Source: Anoxynatronum buryatiense (GTDB lineage Bacteria; Bacillota; Clostridia; Peptostreptococcales; Tindalliaceae). Taken from it: a stretch of DNA of 64,000 bases. Below are positions 24,379 to 33,153 of this stretch, piece after piece (positions within the stretch are counted from its first letter, which is position 1; each line of letters starts with the position of its first letter). The notes beneath the pieces were generated by a model. The model saw only the letters and a list, made by a program, of their open reading frames with translations. It did not search any database and was not told where the DNA came from. A program made the position numbers and the translations under genes. The DNA lies in contig NZ_FXUF01000001.1 in assembly GCF_900182905.1 (NCBI RefSeq), positions 434,001 through 498,000 on the forward strand, in the 5' to 3' direction.

Positions 24379-26304
24379 TTATGCTTCCTGAGGTAACTGC
24401 TTCTCCTGAATTTCCTTGATCAGTGAAGCCATTAACTCATCAACATCCACAGCACCCAGCTCACCACGGTCACGACTCCGCAAATTCACCTTGTTTTCTT
24501 CCACTTCCCGGTCTCCCATAATCATCATATACGGCACTTTCTGAAGCTGGGCTTCCCGAATTTTATATCCGATTTTTTCATTGCGGTCATCCAGTTCCAC
24601 TCTGATTCCTGCTTGTGCCAGCTGCTGCTTCAACACTTTAGCCGCATCATAATGTCGTTCAGAGATGGGCAATATGCGTGCCTGCACCGGTGCCAGCCAC
24701 AATGGAAACTTGCCTGCAAAATGCTCGATGAGAATCCCAATAAACCGCTCAATGCTGCCGAAAATAACACGGTGAATCATAATGGGACGGTGCTTCTCGC
24801 CATCTGCACCCACATAATTGATATCAAAACGCTGGGGCATCTGGAAATCAAGCTGAATAGTGCCACACTGCCACGTTCTGCCAATGCAGTCTTCCAGATG
24901 GAAATCAATTTTAGGGCCATAGAACGCGCCGTCACCTTCATTGATTTTATAGGCCAGTCCCCGGGCATCCAGGGCTTCCCGCAACGCCTCCGTGGCCAGA
25001 TCCCACTCTTCCTGGGTTCCCATGGAATCTTCAGGTCTGGTGGAGAGTTCCACATGATATTTGTATCCGAACATTTTATAAACGTAGTCAACAAAGTCAA
25101 TAACCCCGATAATTTCGTCTTTAATCTGCTCCGGCAGCATGAAGATATGGGCATCGTCCTGTGTGAAGCAACGTACCCGCATGAGCCCATGGAGAACGCC
25201 CGACATTTCGTGGCGATGCACCAATCCCAGTTCACCCATGCGAAGAGGCAAGTCCCGGTAACTGTACATTTTACGTTTGAATACCAGAATGGAACCGGGG
25301 CAGTTCATGGGCTTGACGGCATAATTACCTTCATCAATCTGTGTGAAGTACATATTTTCCTGGTAATGATCCCAGTGGCCGGACTGATGCCACAGGTCTT
25401 CGTTGAGAATAATAGGGGTTTTGATTTCATCGTATCCCCTTTTTACATGTTCATAGCGCCAGAAATTTTCCAGTTCATTACGAATGACCATGCCCTTGGG
25501 GTGGAAGAAAGGAAAGCCCGGGCCTTCTTCCTGAATGCTGAAAAGATCCATCTCTTTGCCGATTTTCCGATGGTCCCGTTTCTTAGCCTCTTCCATCTTG
25601 TCAAGATAGTCCTGCAGATCCGTTTTTTTGTCAAATGCCGTGCCGTAAATCCGTTGCAACATTTTGTTCTTCTCACTGCCCCGCCAGTAGGCACCTGCCA
25701 CACTCATCAACTTCACGGCCTTCACCCGTCCGGTGGAAGGAGCATGCGGACCGGCACAGAGATCAACAAACTCTCCCTGCTGATAAAACGAAATGGGCGC
25801 ATCTTCCGGCAGGTCTTCGATAAGCTCCACTTTATAGTCTTCCCCGTGTTTCTTCACGAAATCAATGGCTTCATCCCGGGGCAGTTCAAAGCGGGAGACT
25901 TTATGATCTTCTTTAATGATTTTTTTCATCTCGGCTTCAATTATTTCCAGATCCTCCGGTGTGAAAGAGTGATCTGTATCAATGTCATAGTAAAACCCGT
26001 CTTTGATGGCAGGGCCAATGGCCAGTTTTGCCTCTGGATGAAGGCGCTTCACTGCCTGGGCCAGAATGTGGGAACCTGTATGCCGCAGAAAGACCTTTCC
26101 TGCTTCATCTTCAAATTTCACCAAGCTTAATTCAACATCTGACTCCAGTGCCGTGACATAATCCACCGGCTCGCCGTTAATTTCGCCGCCTATGGCCGCC
26201 CTTGCCAATCCAGGGCTGATATCTTCTGCCACCTGCTGAACAGTTACTCCTTTGGGGTATTCCCGGACAGTGCCGTCTTTGAGTGTCACTTTAATCATAG
26301 ACAT
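24379..26304 (-). CDS. thrS: Threonyl-tRNA synthetase
   Basis: A 641-residue class II synthetase. The N-terminal TGS domain covers about residues 1-65, and the editing domain has the HxxxH motif RHTGSHILAQ. The catalytic core contains the zinc Cys in VKPMNCPGSI and motif 3 region MIHRVIFGSIERFIGIL, and a C-terminal anticodon-binding domain begins near residue 540. The ATG at 26304 (MSMIKVTL) follows AAAAAGGAGGAACAAAG. An in-frame codon at 26343 lies inside the terminator U-run and is rejected. It is controlled by a Thr T-box. Confidence 0.97.
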   Translation of the reverse strand: MSMIKVTLKDGTVREYPKGVTVQQVAEDISPGLARAAIGGEINGEPVDYVTALESDVELSLVKFEDEAGKVFLRHTGSHILAQAVKRLHPEAKLAIGPAIKDGFYYDIDTDHSFTPEDLEIIEAEMKKIIKEDHKVSRFELPRDEAIDFVKKHGEDYKVELIEDLPEDAPISFYQQGEFVDLCAGPHAPSTGRVKAVKLMSVAGAYWRGSEKNKMLQRIYGTAFDKKTDLQDYLDKMEEAKKRDHRKIGKEMDLFSIQEEGPGFPFFHPKGMVIRNELENFWRYEHVKRGYDEIKTPIILNEDLWHQSGHWDHYQENMYFTQIDEGNYAVKPMNCPGSILVFKRKMYSYRDLPLRMGELGLVHRHEMSGVLHGLMRVRCFTQDDAHIFMLPEQIKDEIIGVIDFVDYVYKMFGYKYHVELSTRPEDSMGTQEEWDLATEALREALDARGLAYKINEGDGAFYGPKIDFHLEDCIGRTWQCGTIQLDFQMPQRFDINYVGADGEKHRPIMIHRVIFGSIERFIGILIEHFAGKFPLWLAPVQARILPISERHYDAAKVLKQQLAQAGIRVELDDRNEKIGYKIREAQLQKVPYMMIMGDREVEENKVNLRSRDRGELGAVDVDELMASLIKEIQEKQLPQEA

Positions 26305-26329
26305 CTTTGTTCCTCCTTTTTCAATCATC

Positions 26330-26580
26330 AAAAAACCCTTCACTCCCTGGGATCAGGGCGAAAAGGGTTCGCGGTTCCACCTGAATTGACTGTATTCTGG
26401 TCAGTCATCTCATTAAGACGATAACGGAGTCACCGGCTCTCAATTAATGAAAGCAGCTATTCGGATGGTACCTCAGGATTCTGTCAGTAAGACGCTTTCA
26501 GCCAGGTCGTCTTTTCTCTGTCAACTGAAGAAATGCCCGAGACATGTCCCGTGTCATGGCTATTCTGAAGGTTTCATTTA
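26330..26580 (-). ncRNA. T-box leader (Thr) of thrS
   Basis: T-box motif AGGTGGAACCGCG at 26382-26370 is followed by a terminator with arms AACCCTT/AAGGGTT (26334-26369) and U-run. An ACC (Thr) triplet at 26469-26467 in the stem I 3' side is the likely specifier. Uncharged tRNA-Thr should relieve termination. Confidence 0.92.
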
Positions 26581-26588
26581 TATGACTG

Positions 26589-26617
26589 ATTATACGCCTG
26601 CTCTTTTGATCTGTCAA
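26589..26617 (-). promoter_or_regulatory. Consensus sigma-A promoter of thrS
   Basis: TTGACA (26617-26612), 17-bp spacer, TATAAT (26594-26589): both hexamers match perfectly. A second TTGACA lies at 26637-26632 in the duplicated 20-bp unit. Confidence 0.88.
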
Positions 26618-26645
26618 GAAACTATATGATCTGTCAAGAAACTAT
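26606..26645. repeat. Tandem 20-bp duplication carrying the thrS -35 box
   Basis: The unit GATCTGTCAAGAAACTAT occurs at 26608-26625 and again at 26628-26645. It includes the TTGACA hexamer and reaches into the trkH stop codon. Confidence 0.85.
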
Positions 26646-28090
26646 GCCTGTTCTTTCCAAAAGTCGGGAGTTATGAGTATAAAAACGGTGAAAAGCTCCA
26701 GCCGTCCCATGAGCATAAAAAGAGACATGAGTCCTTTGGCAGGCATGCTGAAAGCAGCATAGTTCTGTGCGGGCCCCACAAAACCGAAACCAGGCCCAAT
26801 GTTTCCAAGGGTGGCGGCCACCGCACTGAATGCACTGGTCAGGTCCAGCCCTTCAAGACTGAGCAGCATGGTTCCCACTGCCATAATCAGCAGGTAAAGA
26901 ATGTAGAAGCTGGTGACGCTGGCAATCACATCAGGCTCCAACATCCGGTGATGAATGCGCACCGGCACCACTGCCCGGGGATGCAGAATACGCATGATTT
27001 CCCGCTTAATCAACTTCACCAATACCAGCAAACGAATCACCTTGATGGAGCCACCGGTGGAACCGGCACACCCACCCACAAACATGAGGAAAAAGAGAAT
27101 GGACTGGCTGAACTGGGGCCACACTTCATAGTCCACCGTGGCATAGCCGGTGGTGGTGGTGATGGAGGCCACCTGAAAAAAGGCGTGGCGCAGCGTGGTA
27201 AAGACGCTGCCATGATACTCCCACTGTAGATTGAAAAAGATCAGCAGCGTGGCAGTGCCAATGATCAGCAGATAGAATCGCAGCTCCTCATTTTGGTAAA
27301 TATCCCGCAGCCGGTTGCGGTAGAGTGCATAATACAGAGAGAAGTTGATGCCGGAGGCCACCATGAAAATGGCAATCACCCATTGCACATAGGCACTGTG
27401 ATACCCCCCAATACTGGCATTCAGGGTTGAAAAACCCCCGGTGCCCACGGTACCGAAGGTGTGCACCAAAGCCTCATACAGTGATAACCCGCCAAACATC
27501 AGCAGCACTGTTTCCAGCAATGTGATTCCCAAATAAGCCGTATAGAGAATGGTGGCCGTGTGTTTCATTTTGGGTGCCAGTTTATCCGCCACCGGTCCCG
27601 GCGTTTCTGCCTTGAAAATCTGAAACCCTCCCACGCCAAGCGCTGGAAGAACCGCCAGTGTTAACACCAGAATTCCCATGCCCCCCAGCCAGTGAGTAAA
27701 GGACCGCCAGAAAAGAATGCCTCTGTCAAGGCTTTCAATTTCTTCCAGAATGGTGGCACCGGTAGTGGTTAATCCTGACATGGTTTCAAAAAAGGCATCC
27801 ATCATTGATGGAATAGAGCCGGAAAAATAAAATGGGAGAGCGCCAAAAAAAGAAACGGCCAGCCACCCGCCAGCCACAATGATCAGTGCTTCTTTTGCCC
27901 GAATGCTTTTGGATGAACCGCTGATTTTTTGCAACACCAAACCCACTGTGAGGGTGAGCAGCATAACACCCAAAAACACAATGGCGCTGGTTTCATCATA
28001 TAGCAGCCCCACCAGCATGGCCGGGGCAAACATGATGGCTTCAAAAATCAATAAGCTCCCAATAACCTTAGCGATAATTCCATAGTTCAC
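26642..28090 (-). CDS. trkH: TrkH-family potassium uptake channel
   Basis: A 482-residue SKT-superfamily membrane protein with about ten hydrophobic segments and four pore loops (for example MSGLTTTGATIL, HTFGTVGTGGFST, TTTTGYATVD and AATLGNIGPGFG). It carries K+ uptake with the TrkA protein encoded just upstream. GTG at 28090 follows AGAGGATTCTTAA and overlaps the trkA end by 23 bp, so the genes are coupled. It is longer than and distinct from the ktrB product in the same window. Confidence 0.95.
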   Translation of the reverse strand: MNYGIIAKVIGSLLIFEAIMFAPAMLVGLLYDETSAIVFLGVMLLTLTVGLVLQKISGSSKSIRAKEALIIVAGGWLAVSFFGALPFYFSGSIPSMMDAFFETMSGLTTTGATILEEIESLDRGILFWRSFTHWLGGMGILVLTLAVLPALGVGGFQIFKAETPGPVADKLAPKMKHTATILYTAYLGITLLETVLLMFGGLSLYEALVHTFGTVGTGGFSTLNASIGGYHSAYVQWVIAIFMVASGINFSLYYALYRNRLRDIYQNEELRFYLLIIGTATLLIFFNLQWEYHGSVFTTLRHAFFQVASITTTTGYATVDYEVWPQFSQSILFFLMFVGGCAGSTGGSIKVIRLLVLVKLIKREIMRILHPRAVVPVRIHHRMLEPDVIASVTSFYILYLLIMAVGTMLLSLEGLDLTSAFSAVAATLGNIGPGFGFVGPAQNYAAFSMPAKGLMSLFMLMGRLELFTVFILITPDFWKEQA

Positions 28091-29447
28091 TTAAGAATCC
28101 TCTCCTGGGTGGATAAAAATATTCTTCAATCCGGGACATTTCTCCACTTAGAATAAAGACGACGATCCGGTCTTCCGGCTGTATGTGAGTGGTACCGTCG
28201 GGAATAAGTACATCATCGCCCCGAAGCACCGCCCCAATGATGATGCCTTTGGGAAGTTCCAGATACTGAAGCTGATCCCGGGTAACATAGGCCTCTGGTT
28301 TAATGACAATTTCCAGTGCTTCTGCCGAGCCGCCCAGTAACAACGAGATGGAAGCCACTTTGCCCCCCAGCACATATCGGAGAATTTCACTGGCTGTGAT
28401 GGTCACCGGATTCACCGCCACATCAACCCCCAGTTTTTCGATGATGGGAATATAATTGGGGCGACTCACTTTTGAAATCACGTGCTTCATGCCGAACTGT
28501 TTGGCCAGCAGTGCCAGCAGAAGATTTTCCTCGTCCAGCCCCGTGAGGCAAATCAGCGCATCTGCTCCAAAAACCCCTTCCTCTTTCAACAGGTTGATAT
28601 CGGTACCGTCTCCGTTGATGACCAGCACATTCCCGAAGGTTTCTGCCAGGTATTTGCACCGTTCCCGATTACTTTCAATAATTTTAATGTTCATTCCCAG
28701 ATCCACCAGGTATTCAGTCAGGTAGTATCCAATGCGACCGCCACCCAAAATCACCACATGATCCACTTCTTTTTTGTCAGTGGAAACACCGCACCGCCCT
28801 GAAAAACTGGCAACATCTTCGCTTTCTCCAATGAGGTAAAGCACATCTGTTTCTTCAATCAGGGTTTCCCCGTGCGGGATCAGAATGTCGCCTTCCCTTA
28901 CAATGGCGGCCACCAGCACCTTTTCCCGGATATTCAGATCTTTTAACTGATATCCGGCAATGTTACACATATGATTAACATGAACATCTGCCATCACGAT
29001 TCTTCCCTGAGCAAAATCTTCCACATGCATGGACATATCCCGCAACAGATAGTTGCGGATTTCCTGAGCTGTGGTTTGCTCTGGATTGACAATGTAGTCG
29101 ATATTCATTTCTTCTTTAATGAAATCTGACTGGCGGGAGTACTCCGGGTTACGCACCCGGGCGATGGAACGTTGACAGCCCATGCGCTTTGAAAGAAAAG
29201 CAATGAGAATGTTGGTCTCATCATCATCAGTCACGGCGATGGTCAGATCCAGCTCGCCAATATTGGCTTTTTTAAGACTGGTGATCTCCACACCGTTATG
29301 CTGAATGGCCAATACGTCCAACTGATCAGCGGTCTTTTGCAGGGCTGACTGCTTCTGGTCCATCACCACCACATCATTATCTTTAATGGCAAACGCTTCT
29401 GCAAGCTGATAGCCCAACTTGCCCATGCCCACAATCAGCACTTTCAT
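28068..29447 (-). CDS. trkA: TrkA potassium transport regulator, double RCK
   Basis: A 459-residue cytoplasmic protein made of two tandem RCK modules, each with a Rossmann NAD-binding half (GMGKLGYQLA near 7-16, and GGGRIGYYLTEYL near 230) and an RCK_C half. The double length is typical of TrkA that works with TrkH. ATG at 29447 follows GGGGAGCGGTCAA; the longer frame is rejected. It begins a two-gene operon with trkH. Confidence 0.95.
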   Translation of the reverse strand: MKVLIVGMGKLGYQLAEAFAIKDNDVVVMDQKQSALQKTADQLDVLAIQHNGVEITSLKKANIGELDLTIAVTDDDETNILIAFLSKRMGCQRSIARVRNPEYSRQSDFIKEEMNIDYIVNPEQTTAQEIRNYLLRDMSMHVEDFAQGRIVMADVHVNHMCNIAGYQLKDLNIREKVLVAAIVREGDILIPHGETLIEETDVLYLIGESEDVASFSGRCGVSTDKKEVDHVVILGGGRIGYYLTEYLVDLGMNIKIIESNRERCKYLAETFGNVLVINGDGTDINLLKEEGVFGADALICLTGLDEENLLLALLAKQFGMKHVISKVSRPNYIPIIEKLGVDVAVNPVTITASEILRYVLGGKVASISLLLGGSAEALEIVIKPEAYVTRDQLQYLELPKGIIIGAVLRGDDVLIPDGTTHIQPEDRIVVFILSGEMSRIEEYFYPPRRGFLSELWNYR

Positions 29448-29606
29448 TTGACCGCTCCCCACTTTCCATCTTTTCCATCGCTGCAGATTGCCTTCGTAAC
29501 GTTATCTCAACCGGCATTGTTCATGTATTGTATCATAAGGTCACTGAAACCAGCAACCACAAAACCGCCCGCGCAAAGTTATAATCACATTTTCCCGTAC
29601 CATAAC

Positions 29607-29634
29607 AAAAGCGCAGTGCCGTAAGACGCTGCGC
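29607..29634 (-). terminator. Terminator after the SurA-like lipoprotein gene
   Basis: GCGCAGcG/CaCTGCGC stem, followed on the minus strand by TTTTGTT, 12 bp past the stop codon. Confidence 0.75.
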
Positions 29635-29645
29635 CCGAGACTTTC

Positions 29646-30425
29646 CTACATGAATTTTTCAATATCGCTGCTTTCCATCAACTCGTCTACATAGACCATC
29701 ATGGCTTCCTGCTGCTTTTCCTGCAAAAGCTGGTTTCGAAGCGTTTCTTTCATTTCATCATAGGGCGGCAGTTCCATCATGGCCAGTTCTTCCGGCGACA
29801 GTTCCTGCCCGCTTTCTTCCATGGCCTCCATCTGCATTTCATACTGCATTTCGTAGAAGCTGTACATTTCCTGCAGTTCAGCCTCTTCCACTTCCATATC
29901 ACCCACCGCATGCTGCAAGAGTGCTTCAATGGTCATTTCGATTTTAAGGGTTTCTTTCAGTTCTCTTTCGGTGAACATGGTGCGTTCCAGGATATCTTTG
30001 AAAGCTTCTTCTGTATCGAACTGGCTTTTCAGATTTTCAAACTCGTTTTCTACCGCCTCATCGTCTACTTTCAGAGATAGCTTTTCTGCCTCCTGAAGCA
30101 TCACTGCCTGTTGAATCAGGTGTTCCAAAACACTTTCTTCCACCTGCAGCCGCAGTTCATCGCCTTCTTCTCCGCTGAAGTCCATCCCTTGTTGTTCATA
30201 AGACCAGATCATCCGGTCTGTGGTGCGATCAAAGGAACCCTGATAAATTGCATTGCCATTCACCATGGCCACAGGTTCACCAAGCTCCACCTCAGCAACT
30301 TCTTCCGGTTCTTCAGAACCACCACAGGCGGCCAGCAGTGTGATCATCAACATCAGCACCAGAAGTCCTGCGATTTTCCTGATACCGGTTTTTTTATTTT
30401 TTTGACTTTTCATGTTCATGTGCAT
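29646..30425 (-). CDS. SurA N-domain-like lipoprotein chaperone
   Basis: A 259-residue secreted lipoprotein. A basic N-region (KSQKNKKTGIRK) and hydrophobic core end in lipobox LLAAC. The rest is acidic and helical and matches the SurA/PrsA N-terminal chaperone domain (VAMVNGNAIYQGSFDRTTDRM; LEHLIQQAVMLQEAEKLSL). No parvulin PPIase domain is visible, so it may be a chaperone-only member. The middle ATG at 30425 has AAAGGAG at 7 bp and is chosen over ATG at 30431, which is too close to that site. It is a single gene with its own terminator. Confidence 0.82.
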   Translation of the reverse strand: MHMNMKSQKNKKTGIRKIAGLLVLMLMITLLAACGGSEEPEEVAEVELGEPVAMVNGNAIYQGSFDRTTDRMIWSYEQQGMDFSGEEGDELRLQVEESVLEHLIQQAVMLQEAEKLSLKVDDEAVENEFENLKSQFDTEEAFKDILERTMFTERELKETLKIEMTIEALLQHAVGDMEVEEAELQEMYSFYEMQYEMQMEAMEESGQELSPEELAMMELPPYDEMKETLRNQLLQEKQQEAMMVYVDELMESSDIEKFM

Positions 30426-30667
30426 TGTCATGCTCCTTTCACTTTGGCTGATAAGCTACGGGCTCATGGTAACATATGGGACAAAATAATGCAAATCGTT
30501 GATCATCACATCAGCAAACAGCAACGTACATCAAAGGAGGCCATCGGCACGAATATCAGCAAAACAGACTGTTTTTCGTCTTGTGATTAAAAACAGTTTC
30601 ACAGGGTATCCCCAAATGAACAAGCAGTTCAAACCATCCTCAGCCCAATGGAAAGGAAGTTGATTAT

Positions 30668-31162
30668 ATGAGTTCATCTCCAACAAAAAAGCTGGTGATC
30701 TATTACTCACTGGAAGGCAATACGAAACTCATGGCAGAAACCATGGCAAAGGCCATTGACGCTGACATTCTCGCCATTGCTCCCCAAAAAGAGATCAGCT
30801 CCAAAGGTTTTTCAAAATACTTCTGGGGCGGCAGCCAGGTGATGATGAAGCGAAAACCCACATTGATGCCTTTATCTCTCAATCCCCTGGACTATGATCT
30901 CATTATTATCGGAACACCGGTATGGGCCTGGACCTACTCGCCTCCCATTGCGACGCTTCTTGAAGAAGTTGATTTCAGTGGCAAACAAATGGCCCTTTTC
31001 AGTTGCCATGGCGGTCAGAATGGCAAAACATTTCTTCATATGAAGGCTCATCTGCCTGACAGCCAAGTACTTGATACCATCGATTTTTTTGAGCCTTTAA
31101 AGAATCACACAGAGGAGTGCATTCAACGGGCTTTGGACTGGGCACGACACTTATCACAATAA
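30668..31162 (+). CDS. Flavodoxin family protein
   Basis: A 164-residue FMN-binding fold. The phosphate loop is YSLEGNTKLMAE (residues 13-24), followed by the strand-loop IIIGTPVWAWTYSPP typical of long-loop flavodoxin-like proteins. Probably a small electron carrier or quinone/NAD(P)H-type reductase partner. ATG follows AAAGGAAGTTGATT. It is convergent with the formate dehydrogenase operon, with a shared terminator. Confidence 0.88.
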   Translation: MSSSPTKKLVIYYSLEGNTKLMAETMAKAIDADILAIAPQKEISSKGFSKYFWGGSQVMMKRKPTLMPLSLNPLDYDLIIIGTPVWAWTYSPPIATLLEEVDFSGKQMALFSCHGGQNGKTFLHMKAHLPDSQVLDTIDFFEPLKNHTEECIQRALDWARHLSQ

Positions 31163-31165
31163 ACG

Positions 31166-31206
31166 GCACCCATCAGACCACTTTCTCGGGGAAGTCTGAT
31201 GGGTGC
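31166..31206. terminator. Bidirectional terminator between flavodoxin and formate dehydrogenase genes
   Basis: Long stem GCACCCATCAGAC/GTCTGATGGGTGC extended by ACTT/AAGT, with CTTTGCTATTTT after it on the plus strand. Confidence 0.8.
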
Positions 31207-31218
31207 TTTGCTATTTTA

Positions 31219-33153
31219 TTAATATTCCGGCGGCAGGGTCATCATTTCTTCATAGGTGAAGACAGGCCCGTCGACGCACATGTAGTGACTCCCCACTTTG
31301 CAGTGGCCGCATTTTCCAGCACCACACCGCATGTGGGTTTCCAGGGTCACCAAAATATCAGATGGTTTCATTCCCAGTGTCATTAAATCTTTGGCCACTT
31401 TTTTGATGCGGCTGGGAGAAGCACACACCAGCGCGGTGGTATTCTGCCATTCCAAATTTAACCCGGGAAGAAGATCGTTCACATAACCATTGTGGGCTTT
31501 CACCTCATCAGTGGGGTCTTTCAGAGCATAATGCACCGTCACTCCCGCAACCTGGCTCCATGCCTTCATTTCTTCCTTGTAAATCAGTTTCTCATAGCGC
31601 AGGGCACTGGCCATGATTTCCACCCGGCCGAAATCTTCCCGATGCTGTAATACCGGCTCCAAAACGGTGCGCAGTGGTGCCATGGCAACACCGGAACCCA
31701 CAAACACCAAATTGCGTCCTTTCAGTGTTTCGTAGGGAAATCCTCTGCCATAAGGCCCCCGAAGACCAATTTTATCACCGGGCTGCATTTGGTACAGCAC
31801 TTCAGTGACTGAGCCCACATTTTTAAAATCAAAAACCAGCTCATCCTGCTGTTCAGGTCCATAGGGAATTGACAAAGGCACTTCTCCCTCACCAAACACC
31901 GTCACCTGAAAAAACTGGCCTTTGTGCTGGTAGTGCTCATGGAGAGAAGGGTCGTCATATTTCACAAACATCCGCTTGATTTCGGGTGTTTCCTGTTTCA
32001 TGCGGGTAATGGTGGCCACATCTGGCGCGTACAGTCCCCGGCGAGAGTTGATTTCACGATCAAAAATTTCATGACGCATGGCAGTCATCTGATGAACTGC
32101 CGGTTCGGTGGCCTGCTCTCTGACTGTTTGCTGCATGGCATGAATGATGTCAATAATGCTGATATAAGTGGGGCACACATCAGTACAACGGCCGCAGCCG
32201 GAACAGCCCTTGTATCCAAACCGTTCCTCAATGTACTTCAGCTTGTCATAAATACGGTAACGCACACGGGATACCGCATCGCGAGGATTATGATGCTCCG
32301 CATTCCGGGTGAAATGGTCACTCTGGCAGGAATCCCAGTAGCGTACCCGCTCCCCCCGGTCTTCCTGCTGTTTCTCTTCCACCACATTGAAACAGGTACA
32401 GGTGGGGCATACATTGGTACAACCGGTACAGCCGATACAGGCGTGGGCTTCATCCAGCCAGAAATCGGCATCAAAGGTGCGGGCCATATCATCCCAGAGA
32501 TTGGTGAGATCCATTTTCAGAGGGAAGCTTTCTTCCACCTGCTGCCGAAGCGTCTCTTTATCCTGCAGCAGTTGGGAAACTGCCGGTGCAAACCACTTTG
32601 CAGCCGCATCAATAAGATCTTGTCCTTTTTCAGTGGCCACTTCCACCAGATATTTTTCCTCCAGTTCTGTCAGCGCCAGATCATGGCCAATGGTGGAAAA
32701 GACGCCGGTACCCACAGAAGTGCAGAAGCAGTGCTTTCCTGCCCGCAGGCAGTTGACAGCCACAATGGTCACAGTCTCCCGTCTTGACTGGTAGTTGGGA
32801 TCCAGAAATTCTTTGAGATAAAAACGGTCGGTATAGGCAATGCCATAGGTATCACAGGCGCGAACGCCGTAGAGTATCCGATTGCCGGCATGGCGATGGG
32901 CCAGGTTTTCCACCTGAATGCCTGATTCCCCGCGTTCCCAGCTGAAAAGGGCTTCCTTCTGCTCAAACACCATTTCTTTCACCGGAAGTGTGAGATTAAT
33001 GTAGTCTTCTGTCCGCTGTGCCTCATCCATGGGCTGAAGGGTAATATCTTTCTCCCGGCCGCTGGGAACATACACAGGTGTCTGCTGATTCCATATTTCC
33101 AGAACAGCGTTCAAGCTTTCTTTCTTTAGCGTATATAACCTTCTTTCACTCAT
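31219..33153 (-). CDS. Fused HydB-HydG-like electron-transfer subunit (Fe-S plus FAD/NAD)
   Basis: A 644-residue fusion. The N-terminal about 350 residues resemble the sulfhydrogenase beta / anaerobic sulfite reductase A family, with two ferredoxin clusters CIGCTGCTNVCPTC and CSGCGRCTDVCPTY. The C-terminal about 270 residues resemble the gamma / dihydroorotate dehydrogenase electron-transfer family: FAD-binding PLSIPYG, nucleotide-binding VGSGVAMAPLRT, and a terminal 2Fe-2S Cys set MRCGAGKCGHC...C. In most relatives these are two proteins. The ATG overlaps the fdhA stop by 4 bp, so it is the partner that passes formate electrons to NAD(P). No frameshift or internal start is apparent. Confidence 0.9.
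   Translation of the reverse strand: MSERRLYTLKKESLNAVLEIWNQQTPVYVPSGREKDITLQPMDEAQRTEDYINLTLPVKEMVFEQKEALFSWERGESGIQVENLAHRHAGNRILYGVRACDTYGIAYTDRFYLKEFLDPNYQSRRETVTIVAVNCLRAGKHCFCTSVGTGVFSTIGHDLALTELEEKYLVEVATEKGQDLIDAAAKWFAPAVSQLLQDKETLRQQVEESFPLKMDLTNLWDDMARTFDADFWLDEAHACIGCTGCTNVCPTCTCFNVVEEKQQEDRGERVRYWDSCQSDHFTRNAEHHNPRDAVSRVRYRIYDKLKYIEERFGYKGCSGCGRCTDVCPTYISIIDIIHAMQQTVREQATEPAVHQMTAMRHEIFDREINSRRGLYAPDVATITRMKQETPEIKRMFVKYDDPSLHEHYQHKGQFFQVTVFGEGEVPLSIPYGPEQQDELVFDFKNVGSVTEVLYQMQPGDKIGLRGPYGRGFPYETLKGRNLVFVGSGVAMAPLRTVLEPVLQHREDFGRVEIMASALRYEKLIYKEEMKAWSQVAGVTVHYALKDPTDEVKAHNGYVNDLLPGLNLEWQNTTALVCASPSRIKKVAKDLMTLGMKPSDILVTLETHMRCGAGKCGHCKVGSHYMCVDGPVFTYEEMMTLPPEY

Noticed and set aside
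24613-26130. A 505-residue open frame on the plus strand opposite thrS.
   Set aside because: It is fully antisense to a clear threonyl-tRNA synthetase, has no ribosome site or domain, and is a codon-bias shadow.
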